Below are positions 26,688 through 35,584 of a stretch of 64,000 nucleotides of DNA, in pieces (within the stretch, counting starts at the first letter, position 1; the number at the start of each line of letters is the position of its first letter). Position numbers and translations under genes: made by a program. The notes below the pieces were generated by a model. The model searched no databases. It was given only the letters and a program-made list of their open reading frames with translations, and was not told the origin of the DNA. The DNA comes from Bilophila sp964369665 (GTDB lineage: Bacteria > Desulfobacterota > Desulfovibrionia > Desulfovibrionales > Desulfovibrionaceae), in contig CAYJFS010000001.1 of the NCBI GenBank assembly GCA_964369665.1, positions 124,001 through 188,000 of the forward strand. Direction: 5' to 3'.

Positions 26688-28883
26688 ATGAATACAGTTG
26701 AAGCTCCTACAGTAGATTTCCCAATACCTATGCAAGATGTGTTGCAGATACTTAAAACAAATCATTCTAACCCTGCAGAATGTGCACTTGTTCAAAAAGC
26801 ATATGTTTATGCAGCTGCTGCACATAAAGGTCAGATTAGGCTTTCTGGTGAGCCATACTTATCACATCCACTGGCTGTTGCTGAAATTTTAGCTGAAATG
26901 GGTTTTGATGCTTATGCTGTTACAGCAGGTTTACTTCATGATACTGTTGAAGATACTAAAAGCTCAATAGAAGATATTGAAAGAGAGTTTGGTAAAAAAG
27001 TTGCTGATATTGTAAACGGTGTAACTAAAATTAGTATGATGAGTTTTAATAGTAAAGAGGAGCAACAAGCAGAAAGTTTTCGTAAAATGGTTCTTGCCAT
27101 GTCTCAAGATATCCGAGTGCCTATTATTAAATTAGCAGATCGTCTTCATAACATGAGAACTTTAAAATTTCAAAAGCCTCATAAAAGACAAGTAATAGCA
27201 AAAGAAACTATGGATATCTATGCTCCTTTAGCAAATAGATTAGGTTTACATAGAGTTAAACTAGAGCTTGAAGATTTAAGTTTTTTATACTTACACCCAG
27301 ATATTTATAAACAGATATCTGAATGGATGCATTCAAACCAAGTTATAGAACGAAACCTTATCGATAGAATTATTCTAAAGATAGAAAGTATCCTTTCTAA
27401 AAACAATATTGAAGGTACTATCCAAGGAAGAGTTAAGCATGTATATGGCATTTATAAAAAAATGTTTGAACAACATCTTACTCTTGAGAGTATGCATGAT
27501 ATTCTAGCATTTAGAATAATTTTAAACAATATTAGTGATTGTTATGCAATGCTTGGTCTTATTCACTCTCAATGGAAACCTGTACATGGTCGATTTAAAG
27601 ATTATGTATCTATGCCTAAAGCTAATGGCTATCAAAGTTTACATACCACAGTTATTGGTCCTGAAGGAGAACGTATAGAAATCCAAATACGTACAAAAGA
27701 AATGCATTATTTAGCAGAGCATGGTGTTGCTTCTCATTGGTTATATAAAGAGCAATCCAGAGCTATAAATATTAATGATACACCACAATTTGAATGGTTA
27801 AGAGAAGTTTTAGATCGTCAAAAAGAAGAAACTGATTCAAGGGAATTCATGCATTCTTTACGGCTAGAACTTTTTAAAGATGAGGTATATGTATTTACTC
27901 CAACTGGAGAAGTAAAAGATCTTCCAAAAGGTGCAACACCTTTAGACTTTGCCTATCTAATTCATACAGAAATTGGTAGTCACTGTATTGGCTCTAAAGT
28001 CAATAGTAAATTAGTGCCATTAAATACAATATTAAAAAATGGTGATACTATTGAAATTATTACAGACAAAAATCGATATCCAAGTCGTGATTGGCTTAAA
28101 ATTGTAAAAACAGCTAAAGCAAGAAACCGTATTCAACAATACTTAAGAACAGAGGAAAAAGCAGCAGCAATAGCTCTTGGTAGAGAGCTTTTAGAAAAAG
28201 AAGGCCGTAAAATAGGTATAAGTCTAAGTAAAGCAGAGAAAAAGGGCTATCTTACAAAGCTAGCAGAAAATTTTTCTTTAACTTCTATTGATGAACTTAT
28301 GGCTTCTGTTGGTTATGCACATAATACACCTCAATATACTTTGCGGCGTTTACGTGAATTAATGTATCCTATAGAAAACCATCATCAGAAAAAAACTTCT
28401 GAATCCTTAAATAAAAAGGAAAATATTGTTTTACAAAATATAAGTGGTATTACTGTAAGAGGCATAGATAATATGCTTATACGTTTTGCCAAATGTTGTA
28501 ATCCTGTTCCAGGTGATTCTATAGTAGGTTTTATTAGTCGAGGTAGAGGGGTCATTGTTCATACAACGACATGTCCACATGTTCAAGCACTTGAACCAGA
28601 CCGTTTAGTATCTGTTCAATGGGATGGACACGAAACATCACCATATCCTGCACGAATCCGTCTATATATTACTAATAAACCTGGTTCACTTGCAGATGTT
28701 GCATCTGTATTGAAAGAAGAAAATGTTAATCTTGAAAATTGTATAATGCAAAATTTACTCGATGGTCGAGGTGAAGTAGAGGCAACTATAGCTGTAAGAG
28801 ATGTTGCACAACTATATCAAGTTATTGACAAACTACGCCAACTTCCAAATGTTATAGAGGTATTAAGAAAAACACCAGAATAA
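26688..28883 (+). CDS. spoT: Bifunctional (p)ppGpp synthetase/hydrolase (Rsh)
   Basis: This enzyme makes and destroys the stringent-response alarmone. The order is HD hydrolase domain (His84-Asp85 in HDTVEDT), synthetase domain with the RXKD motif (RFKDYVSMPKANGYQSLH), TGS domain (VYVFTPTGEVKDLPKGATPLDFAY) and a C-terminal ACT domain (RIRLYITNKPGSLADVASVL). The intact HD site and RXKD rather than EXDD indicate a bifunctional enzyme rather than a RelA-type synthetase. At 731 residues it is full length. No other Rsh gene is in this window, so it may be the cell's sole long enzyme. Confidence 0.95.
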   Translation: MNTVEAPTVDFPIPMQDVLQILKTNHSNPAECALVQKAYVYAAAAHKGQIRLSGEPYLSHPLAVAEILAEMGFDAYAVTAGLLHDTVEDTKSSIEDIEREFGKKVADIVNGVTKISMMSFNSKEEQQAESFRKMVLAMSQDIRVPIIKLADRLHNMRTLKFQKPHKRQVIAKETMDIYAPLANRLGLHRVKLELEDLSFLYLHPDIYKQISEWMHSNQVIERNLIDRIILKIESILSKNNIEGTIQGRVKHVYGIYKKMFEQHLTLESMHDILAFRIILNNISDCYAMLGLIHSQWKPVHGRFKDYVSMPKANGYQSLHTTVIGPEGERIEIQIRTKEMHYLAEHGVASHWLYKEQSRAININDTPQFEWLREVLDRQKEETDSREFMHSLRLELFKDEVYVFTPTGEVKDLPKGATPLDFAYLIHTEIGSHCIGSKVNSKLVPLNTILKNGDTIEIITDKNRYPSRDWLKIVKTAKARNRIQQYLRTEEKAAAIALGRELLEKEGRKIGISLSKAEKKGYLTKLAENFSLTSIDELMASVGYAHNTPQYTLRRLRELMYPIENHHQKKTSESLNKKENIVLQNISGITVRGIDNMLIRFAKCCNPVPGDSIVGFISRGRGVIVHTTTCPHVQALEPDRLVSVQWDGHETSPYPARIRLYITNKPGSLADVASVLKEENVNLENCIMQNLLDGRGEVEATIAVRDVAQLYQVIDKLRQLPNVIEVLRKTPE

Positions 28884-28922
28884 TGCATATTTCAGTATGA
28901 ATTACCTCAATTAAACTTAAAT

Positions 28923-29462
28923 TTATAGGTTATACAATTTTTCTATGGGTACTGCAGAAGGAAAAAGTGTATGGTAAGTCATTATAAGCATACTAATACC
29001 TATACATAACTTAACAATAATGCCTAGCAACCTTCCTATAAGAGCGCCTTTTGCTGCATGGCTAGCTTCAAATGTATCTTTACCATTAATACGCTCCATA
29101 ATATAACAACCTGTCCATGCACCTAGTAATGCACCAATAAATGCACCAAAACCTAAAAAAAATGGTAGGCCAAAAAGAGCACCTAAAAACGCACCCAATA
29201 AACCTACCCACACTCCACTTGTACTAGATCCATATCTTTTGCTACCCCAGCTTTGAGCAACATACTCAATAATTTCCCCAGAAATCACAAGAAATACTAA
29301 AAAAAGAAAGAATAGAGTATTCATTTCTGCGTTATTTGGAAATAGTACTTTCCAAAGAAAAATAAGGCCTAACATAATCCAATTTGCAGGTAATAGTATA
29401 ATATTAGATATAAGAATAATAAATAAAACAAATAAAAAAATTGAAGATAAAAAAGTATTCAT
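28923..29462 (-). CDS. DUF456 family membrane protein
   Basis: A 179-residue hydrophobic protein with about four to five transmembrane segments. The glycine-rich central part (SGVWVGLLGAFLGALFGLPFFLGFGAFIGALLGAW has repeated GxxxG-like steps; only landmarks are meant) and the preceding AQSWGSKRYGSS are typical of DUF456. The function of this family is unknown. It is convergent with the Rsh gene, 39 bp apart. The long non-coding stretch lies upstream of it. Confidence 0.85.
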   Translation of the reverse strand: MNTFLSSIFLFVLFIILISNIILLPANWIMLGLIFLWKVLFPNNAEMNTLFFLFLVFLVISGEIIEYVAQSWGSKRYGSSTSGVWVGLLGAFLGALFGLPFFLGFGAFIGALLGAWTGCYIMERINGKDTFEASHAAKGALIGRLLGIIVKLCIGISMLIMTYHTLFPSAVPIEKLYNL

Positions 29463-30693
29463 GTTATTTTAGTAAAGTCTTTGAGAAAATTTTTGTTAAA
29501 AACAAATTATATAAAATTACAATAAACACAAGTCTGAAACGATTATTTAATTTTAAAAAAATGAAAGGCCAACACAAGCAAAGATTTATTGCTATGAATA
29601 AAAATAGTTAAAAAATGATACAAAATAATTTATAGAAATCTTATAATGACTAGAGTTTTTTATAAAAGTTCTATTTATGTAGAAAAAATATAATAATAAT
29701 TTAATAAAAAAATTTATTTCTATCTCTTCATAATATACTAGATAAATATAATATATAGTATAGCAAGCTAAAAAGATAAAAAGTACTAAAAATTAGTGAT
29801 TTTTAGTACTTAGAAAATTTATTAATGATATAAACATATACTTTACAAAATTTGAAAAATTTATCTAAAGATTATTATGTTACGTGTCTTTTTTAGATAA
29901 TTTTTATTCTTTAACTTGAATTGGCCCATTAGAATTAACTATAAAATTAAAAAAATAGCTTTTAAACTCTACTTGTATATGTTTAAAAACTTTTTATTCT
30001 AGATCAACAACAATTATTTTAATAAATGAATATAGGGGCATATCAATATGAATGAATTTATACAGATGCTAACAAGAATAACAAGAACAGATATACTAAA
30101 TCAAAAAATTAAAAAAAAAAGCTATAGTAGGACCTTAAATATTTGAGAGTTTAAAAGTAAACTTCTATGTTACAGAAGACCTTTTTGTTTATAATGATAG
30201 ATGATTGGAAAGTAGTTGTAGTAATACATAATCATTATTTATTTCAATTAAAGAAACATTTTTAATTTTATTTTATATTTTTTCATAATATAGTTATACA
30301 TAAAGTCGTCTGGTTACTCCAAAGTAAAATATTTTGATGTTGGAGGTGTAAAGCTTATATTTATATAGTTAGAGCTAATTTAATAGCCATGAAAATTTAA
30401 ATTCATATACTTGAATATGTTGATACTCAATAAATACAAAGTAACAACAACTAATAAATATTACATTTTTTTATAGCTATTCTTTAATATACATTTATAT
30501 AAAATATAACTAAACATATGTACTATATATAATTATATATAGTATTTTTTATAATAATGTATATTTGAACTAGAAAATATACCCAGAACATACAAAGATA
30601 TAGAATATAGAACTAAAAGATATAAAATAGCTATTAACTAGAACTCAAAGAAAATATTTTCATTAAATAGAGAAAAATACATACTCTTTAAAG
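29463..30693. other. 1.2-kb non-coding stretch, strongly AT-rich
   Basis: No recognisable protein gene is seen between the DUF456 start and tRNA-Sec. A 32-codon frame (30048-30146) has a GGGG run ten bases upstream but resembles nothing. Two hairpins are clear: a 12-bp stem at 29781-29792/29800-29811, and a 24-bp perfect palindrome at 30521-30544 followed by six T. These could end small transcripts or be relics of decayed genes. Confidence 0.6.
30521..30550 (+). terminator. Palindrome plus T-run, possible terminator
   Basis: Bases 30521-30544 form a perfect palindrome of A/T-rich sequence followed by six T (30545-30550). The stem is weak because it contains almost no G-C pairs, and no gene lies just upstream on the plus strand, so a terminator role is uncertain. 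Confidence 0.3.
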
Positions 30694-30787
30694 TGGCGGA
30701 GGCGTATAGGAGTCGAACCTACCATGGATATTTCTACCCACCACTGGTTTTGAAGACCAGGCTCCACACCGGTGAAAAAACGCCTCC
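30694..30787 (-). tRNA. selC: tRNA-Sec (anticodon TCA)
   Basis: A 94-nt gene with encoded CCA. It has an eight-pair acceptor stem (GGAGGCGT with ACGCCTCC), an extended D stem (CACCGG with CCGGTG-like pairing in the TGTGGAGCC region), an anticodon stem CTGGT/ACCAG enclosing CTTCAAA, hence anticodon TCA reading UGA, a long variable arm and a T arm with GGTTCGACTCC. These are the diagnostic traits of selenocysteine tRNA. It implies that SelA/SelB and at least one selenoprotein exist elsewhere in the genome. Confidence 0.96.
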
Positions 30788-30828
30788 ATAAATTATTTAT
30801 CTAAAATAAGAATGTATATTTTTATTAT

Positions 30829-30858
30829 ATTATACTGTAAAGAACTAAAAACTGTAAA
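30829..30858 (-). promoter_or_regulatory. Probable selC promoter
   Basis: On the minus strand TTTACA (30858-30853), an 18-base spacer and a perfect TATAAT (30834-30829) lie about 40 bases upstream of the tRNA-Sec 5' end. The AT-rich background raises the chance of a coincidental match. Confidence 0.4.
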
Positions 30859-30949
30859 AAGTTATAATATATGTTTTTAATTTTAGTTAAAACATACTCT
30901 TGCTGTTTTATTATTATAAAAATTAATTCTAAAAACCTTTTTTCTAAGA

Positions 30950-30978
30950 TTGTCAAATGAAGTAATACAATTTACAAT
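30950..30978 (+). promoter_or_regulatory. Probable ftsH promoter
   Basis: TTGTCA (30950-30955), a 17-base spacer and TACAAT (30973-30978) lie about 60 bases upstream of the ftsH start at 31037. The longest possible open frame would begin at this same TTG, so the box argues that the extra N-terminal residues are not translated. Confidence 0.5.
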
Positions 30979-31036
30979 CTTTGTTAATGTTTATTCCAAT
31001 ATACAATGTTCTCAAGGCTGTTATGGAGGAAATAGT

Positions 31037-32992
31037 TTGAACCAATTCACAAGGAATCTTATTTTATGGGGCATGATTTCTCTTGCAATGGTTATTGTCT
31101 TCAATTTGTTTAGTCAACCACAATCTGCTTTACAAGAGAAAATGACATATAGTGAATTTTTACATAAAGCTCAAAAAGGTGATATAGCTGATGTCACTAT
31201 CCAGGGCGATATTATAAAAGGTAAAACAACTGAAGGAAAACTTTTTCAACTATATGCTCCTTCTGATCCTGAGCTTGTTGGAAAACTCGTGAACCAAAAA
31301 GTAGATGTACGTGCTGAACCTATAGAAGATTCACCATGGTACATGACACTACTTGTATCATGGTTTCCAATGATTCTTTTAATAGGTGTATGGATCTTTT
31401 TTATGCGCCAAATGCAAGGTGGTGCAGGACGTGCAATGTCTTTTGGACGCTCAAGAGCACGTCTTCTTAACCAAGAGCAAGGAAGAGTCACATTTAATGA
31501 CGTTGCAGGAGTAGATGAAGCTAAAGAAGAACTCTCAGAAGTTGTAGACTTTTTGTCAAATCCAAAAAAATTTACTCGCCTTGGTGGACGTATTCCTAAA
31601 GGTGTATTACTTATTGGTCCTCCTGGAACAGGTAAAACACTTTTAGCTCGTGCTGTTGCTGGTGAGGCTGGTGTTCCTTTTTTCTCTATATCTGGATCAG
31701 ATTTTGTAGAAATGTTTGTTGGTGTAGGAGCTTCTCGTGTCAGAGATCTTTTTATTCAAGGTAAAAAAAATGCACCATGCCTTATTTTTATAGATGAAAT
31801 AGATGCTGTTGGTCGCCAACGTGGGGCTGGACTTGGTGGTGGTCATGACGAACGAGAACAAACGCTTAATCAACTTCTTGTTGAAATGGATGGATTTGAA
31901 TCAAATGAAGGTGTTATATTAATCGCAGCAACAAATCGTCCTGATGTACTTGATCCAGCATTACTACGTCCTGGAAGATTTGATAGACAAGTCGTTGTTC
32001 CTACACCTGATGTAAAAGGACGTCTAAAAATTCTTGAAGTACACACAAGAAGAACACCTCTTGATAAAAACGTTAACCTTGAAGTTATAGCACGTGGTAC
32101 CCCAGGTTTTTCTGGAGCAGCATTAGAAAATCTTGTTAATGAGGCAGCACTACAAGCAGCAAGAGAAGAAAAAGACGTTATAACAATGGAAGATTTTGAA
32201 TATGCTAAAGATAAAGTTTTAATGGGTAAAGAAAGGCGTAGTCTTATACTCTCTGATGAAGAAAAACGTATTACAGCCTATCATGAAGGTGGACATGCTC
32301 TTATAGCACGTTTACGTCCAGGAACAGATCCTGTACATAAAGTAACAATTATTCCTCGTGGACGTGCATTAGGCGTCACTATGCAATTACCAGAAGCAGA
32401 TAGGCATAGCTATTCTAAAGAGTATTTATCTAATAATCTTATGATACTTTTAGCTGGACGTGTTGCTGAAGAAATTATTTTTGACACGATTACTACAGGT
32501 GCAGGAAATGACATTGAACGTGCAACAAATATGGCTAGAAAAATGGTTTGTGAATGGGGCATGAGTGACGCTATTGGACCTTTAGCTATTGGAGAACAAG
32601 GAGAAGAAGTTTTTATAGGACGTGAGTGGGCTCATTCACGTAATTTTAGTGAAGATACAGCACGTATAGTTGATGCTGAAGTAAAAAAACTTATTGAAAA
32701 AGCAAGAGAAAGTTGCCATAGATTATTAACAGAAAACCTTGAGATATTACATTCACTTGCAGAAGCTCTTCTTGAAAGAGAAACGATTACAGGCGATGAA
32801 ATAGATATATTAATTAAAGGTGAAAAATTACCACCTTTTATACCAACAAGTAATAAAGTCGAATCCAAAAACTCAGAAAATGAACATGAAACCTTTCTTC
32901 TTGGTGTAGATGAAACTATAGAAGATTTAAATCAACCTAAAAAAACAGTTTCTAAAAAAGAAAAAAATATCTCTGAGGACAAAAATGATTAA
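31037..32992 (+). CDS. ftsH: ATP-dependent zinc metalloprotease FtsH
   Basis: FtsH is a membrane-anchored AAA+ protease that degrades misfolded membrane proteins and regulatory proteins. Two N-terminal transmembrane segments flank a small periplasmic domain. Then come the AAA+ domain (Walker A GPPGTGKT, Walker B IFIDEIDAVG, second region of homology) and the zinc protease site HEGGH. The C-terminal tail is lysine/glutamate rich. I place the start at TTG 31037: a GGAGG ribosome site ends seven bases before it, and the protein then begins LNQFTRNLILW, like other FtsH proteins. The upstream in-frame extension of 29 residues overlaps the likely promoter. The 3' end overlaps folP by 8 bp. Confidence 0.96.
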   Translation: MNQFTRNLILWGMISLAMVIVFNLFSQPQSALQEKMTYSEFLHKAQKGDIADVTIQGDIIKGKTTEGKLFQLYAPSDPELVGKLVNQKVDVRAEPIEDSPWYMTLLVSWFPMILLIGVWIFFMRQMQGGAGRAMSFGRSRARLLNQEQGRVTFNDVAGVDEAKEELSEVVDFLSNPKKFTRLGGRIPKGVLLIGPPGTGKTLLARAVAGEAGVPFFSISGSDFVEMFVGVGASRVRDLFIQGKKNAPCLIFIDEIDAVGRQRGAGLGGGHDEREQTLNQLLVEMDGFESNEGVILIAATNRPDVLDPALLRPGRFDRQVVVPTPDVKGRLKILEVHTRRTPLDKNVNLEVIARGTPGFSGAALENLVNEAALQAAREEKDVITMEDFEYAKDKVLMGKERRSLILSDEEKRITAYHEGGHALIARLRPGTDPVHKVTIIPRGRALGVTMQLPEADRHSYSKEYLSNNLMILLAGRVAEEIIFDTITTGAGNDIERATNMARKMVCEWGMSDAIGPLAIGEQGEEVFIGREWAHSRNFSEDTARIVDAEVKKLIEKARESCHRLLTENLEILHSLAEALLERETITGDEIDILIKGEKLPPFIPTSNKVESKNSENEHETFLLGVDETIEDLNQPKKTVSKKEKNISEDKND

Positions 32993-33851
32993 TAGTCAAC
33001 AAAGTTGGACTATCCGTAATGAAAAACATTTAGTAGCTGATCCTTTTTGGATTATAGGTGTAATTAATCTTACACCAGACTCATTTTCTGATGGAGGTAC
33101 ATATCAAAATTTTGATAATATAACCTCATATATTCAAAAAATGATCAAATATGGTGTGAAAATAGTTGATATTGGTGCAGAATCTGCACGTCCTTTCGCA
33201 ATACCTATTTCTGAAGAAGAAGAGCAAAAAAGATTACTTTCAACATTCGTGTATCTAAAAAAAGAATACCCTGAAATTATTTACTCCATAGATACATATA
33301 AAGCCTCTACTGCAAAAAAAGTACTAGAATTAGGTGCAGATATTATTAATGATATTTCTGCATGTGAATTTGAACCATCATTGCTTGATCATATAATACA
33401 ATATAAACCAGGCTATGTGCTCATGCATACCCAGGGAAACCCTATGAACATGCAATTAAACCCAACTTATAAAGATGTTATTGAGGAACTCCTATATTTT
33501 TTTGAATATCAATTAAATCGTCTTGTAAAAGCAGGGCTTCCAGAAAATAGAATAGTTATAGATCCCGGCATAGGATTTGGCAAACGTTCTGAACATATAG
33601 AGTCTATTTTTAAAAATATAGAACGTTTTTTTGTTTTTAACAGACCATTATATATAGGTCTCTCAAGAAAATCTTGTTTTAAACATTTTCTAGGTCTTGA
33701 TGTTCATAATCGTGACGCTGCAACGGCTATGGCTACAGCGCTATTAGCAGCACGAGGTATTCAATACCATCGTGTTCATAATATAGAGGTCTGTACACAA
33801 GCCTTACATCTAGCGAAAATCTGTACACCAATACACAATTATGCTAACTAA
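32985..33851 (+). CDS. folP: Dihydropteroate synthase
   Basis: FolP joins p-aminobenzoate to dihydropterin pyrophosphate in folate synthesis and is the target of sulfonamides. The first pterin-binding signature is GVINLTPDSFSDGG. Others are DIGAESARP, NDISA, the dihydropteroate loop DPGIGFGKR and the C-terminal GLSRKS. The start ATG overlaps the ftsH stop (ATGATTAA), with GAGG a few bases upstream. The order ftsH-folP-cdaA-cdaR-glmM couples folate and c-di-AMP genes. Confidence 0.96.
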   Translation: MINSQQSWTIRNEKHLVADPFWIIGVINLTPDSFSDGGTYQNFDNITSYIQKMIKYGVKIVDIGAESARPFAIPISEEEEQKRLLSTFVYLKKEYPEIIYSIDTYKASTAKKVLELGADIINDISACEFEPSLLDHIIQYKPGYVLMHTQGNPMNMQLNPTYKDVIEELLYFFEYQLNRLVKAGLPENRIVIDPGIGFGKRSEHIESIFKNIERFFVFNRPLYIGLSRKSCFKHFLGLDVHNRDAATAMATALLAARGIQYHRVHNIEVCTQALHLAKICTPIHNYAN

Positions 33852-33903
33852 GCATACTAAGCTAAATAATGCCTTCAAATAAAGCTTTTCTTGAGGAGTT
33901 ATT

Positions 33904-34638
33904 ATGGACTTTATCCCTTTTAGCTGGAGGGACATACTTGATATAACACTAGTGACCATACTTATTTATAGAGTCATACTATTAGTAAAAGGAACACGTG
34001 CATTATCAGCATTATCTGGTTTATTACTTCTTATACTCATTTATTTATGTGCTCAATACTTAGGTTTATATACCCTTGGTTGGCTTTTAGAAAATATTTT
34101 TGGCTCAATATTTTTAGTTATTATTATTCTATTCCATGATGATATTCGCCAAGCTCTTTCTAAAGTAGGTATTCATAATTTTTGGAAAAAAAAACAAGAA
34201 ACTTCTGTTGAATTAATAGATAGTATTGTTTGGGCATCCCAATATTTTGCTAAGAGACGTATTGGTGCACTCATTGTTTTTGAGAGAGAGGTAGCATTAG
34301 GAGATCTTATGCAAGAGGGTGTTACATTAGATGCCGTTATTTCTAAAGAGCTACTTTTAACAATTTTTTATCCAATGACAGCTCTACATGATGGTGCAGT
34401 TATTATCAGTAAAGGAAGAATTGCAGCAGCTGGATGTATATTACCTCTTGCACAAATGGATCGACAAGCTTTTGGTACACGTCATAGAGCTGCGCTTGGT
34501 GTTACAGAGGTCAGTGATGCTTTTGTTATTGTCGTTTCCGAAGAACGTGGAGAAATTAGTATTGTTTCAAGAGGCAAACTTATAGTCATACCTAATTCTG
34601 AGCAGTTAACAGAGAGTTTACATGATGTTTTTATCTAA
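33904..34638 (+). CDS. cdaA: Membrane diadenylate cyclase CdaA
   Basis: CdaA makes cyclic di-AMP from two ATP. Three N-terminal transmembrane segments (residues of about 10-80) precede the DAC domain. The catalytic DGA motif is at 163-165 (LHDGAVII) and RHR at 193-195 (GTRHRAALG); both are intact. It is followed by cdaR (17 bp overlap) and glmM, the same three-gene order as in Firmicutes, where GlmM and CdaR interact with CdaA and modulate it. A GAGG ribosome site precedes the ATG. c-di-AMP usually controls potassium, osmolyte and wall homeostasis. Confidence 0.95.
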   Translation: MDFIPFSWRDILDITLVTILIYRVILLVKGTRALSALSGLLLLILIYLCAQYLGLYTLGWLLENIFGSIFLVIIILFHDDIRQALSKVGIHNFWKKKQETSVELIDSIVWASQYFAKRRIGALIVFEREVALGDLMQEGVTLDAVISKELLLTIFYPMTALHDGAVIISKGRIAAAGCILPLAQMDRQAFGTRHRAALGVTEVSDAFVIVVSEERGEISIVSRGKLIVIPNSEQLTESLHDVFI

Positions 34639-35551
34639 TAATGGTAACTGGAAGTATTTACTCACTGCCTTTATTACAGCCCTAATATTATGGTATACAT
34701 TTAATGCAAAAGAACAAGTTGAACGAGTTATGGATGTAAGACTTGATTATAAAGGCTTGCCATCAAACCTTATAGTTACTGAAGGTCAGTTAAACAAAAT
34801 TAATGTAAGAATTCGTGGATCAGTAGAAATGTTGCGTGCTTTTTCAGGACGAGATCTTTCTTATACAATAAATTTATCTGGAGTTACCCCAGGAATAAAT
34901 ACAATTCCTCTTTCTTCTATACGATTCTCCGAACTCCGTGCCTATCAAATATTAGACATTGTACCACCTAGAATGGTTTTGAATGTTGATAAAATTAAAG
35001 AAGTAAAACTTCCAGTTACGCTACAATTAAGACCATCTCTTTTCTCAGACTCCATACATATGGAAGAGGTACATATTACACCAAGTCATGTAATCGTTAG
35101 AGGACCAAGTTCAGTTATAAATTCTACAAATACTGTTATTGCAGAAATCTCTGCTAATATAGATGATGATGGGCGTACAATAAGAGATGATATACCTTTA
35201 ATTGCACCTCAATCCGTTGAACCTATTCCACATATAGTAAATGTATGTTTTCGGTTAGAAATACAGAGAAGCTCTATAACTTTACAAAGAGAATTGCTTT
35301 CACCTGAAGAAAAAAAACGCTTTGTAACACGTCCAGAACGTGTTACAATTACCGTATCTATACCACAGTCACTTTTGCATAATCCAGAATATTTATCACA
35401 GATTCATGCTATAGTTGATACATCTAAGTTCAATGAACCTTCAGGAAAAGATATTGATGGTATAAAACGTCGTATTAATGTTACATTACCTCCTGGAGCA
35501 AGAATAGTTAAAATATCCCCAGACACAGTAAATGTTTACCGCCGAAAATAA
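34622..35551 (+). CDS. cdaR: YbbR-domain protein, CdaA regulator
   Basis: A 309-residue protein with one N-terminal transmembrane helix (YLLTAFITALILWYTF) and then about three YbbR repeats exposed outside the membrane, with motifs such as VTLQLRPSLFSDSIHMEEV and VRGPSSVINS. In Firmicutes CdaR binds CdaA and changes its activity. The start overlaps the end of cdaA by 17 bp (14 bp if Met2 is used), so the two should be co-translated. Confidence 0.9.
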   Translation: MMFLSNNGNWKYLLTAFITALILWYTFNAKEQVERVMDVRLDYKGLPSNLIVTEGQLNKINVRIRGSVEMLRAFSGRDLSYTINLSGVTPGINTIPLSSIRFSELRAYQILDIVPPRMVLNVDKIKEVKLPVTLQLRPSLFSDSIHMEEVHITPSHVIVRGPSSVINSTNTVIAEISANIDDDGRTIRDDIPLIAPQSVEPIPHIVNVCFRLEIQRSSITLQRELLSPEEKKRFVTRPERVTITVSIPQSLLHNPEYLSQIHAIVDTSKFNEPSGKDIDGIKRRINVTLPPGARIVKISPDTVNVYRRK

Positions 35552-35584
35552 AAAATATTTCCAGCTGAAATTGGAGTAGATAAC

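Noticed and set aside
30048..30146. A 32-codon plus-strand frame with a GGGG run upstream
   Set aside because: Lysine/isoleucine-rich composition expected from AT-rich DNA; no similarity recognised.
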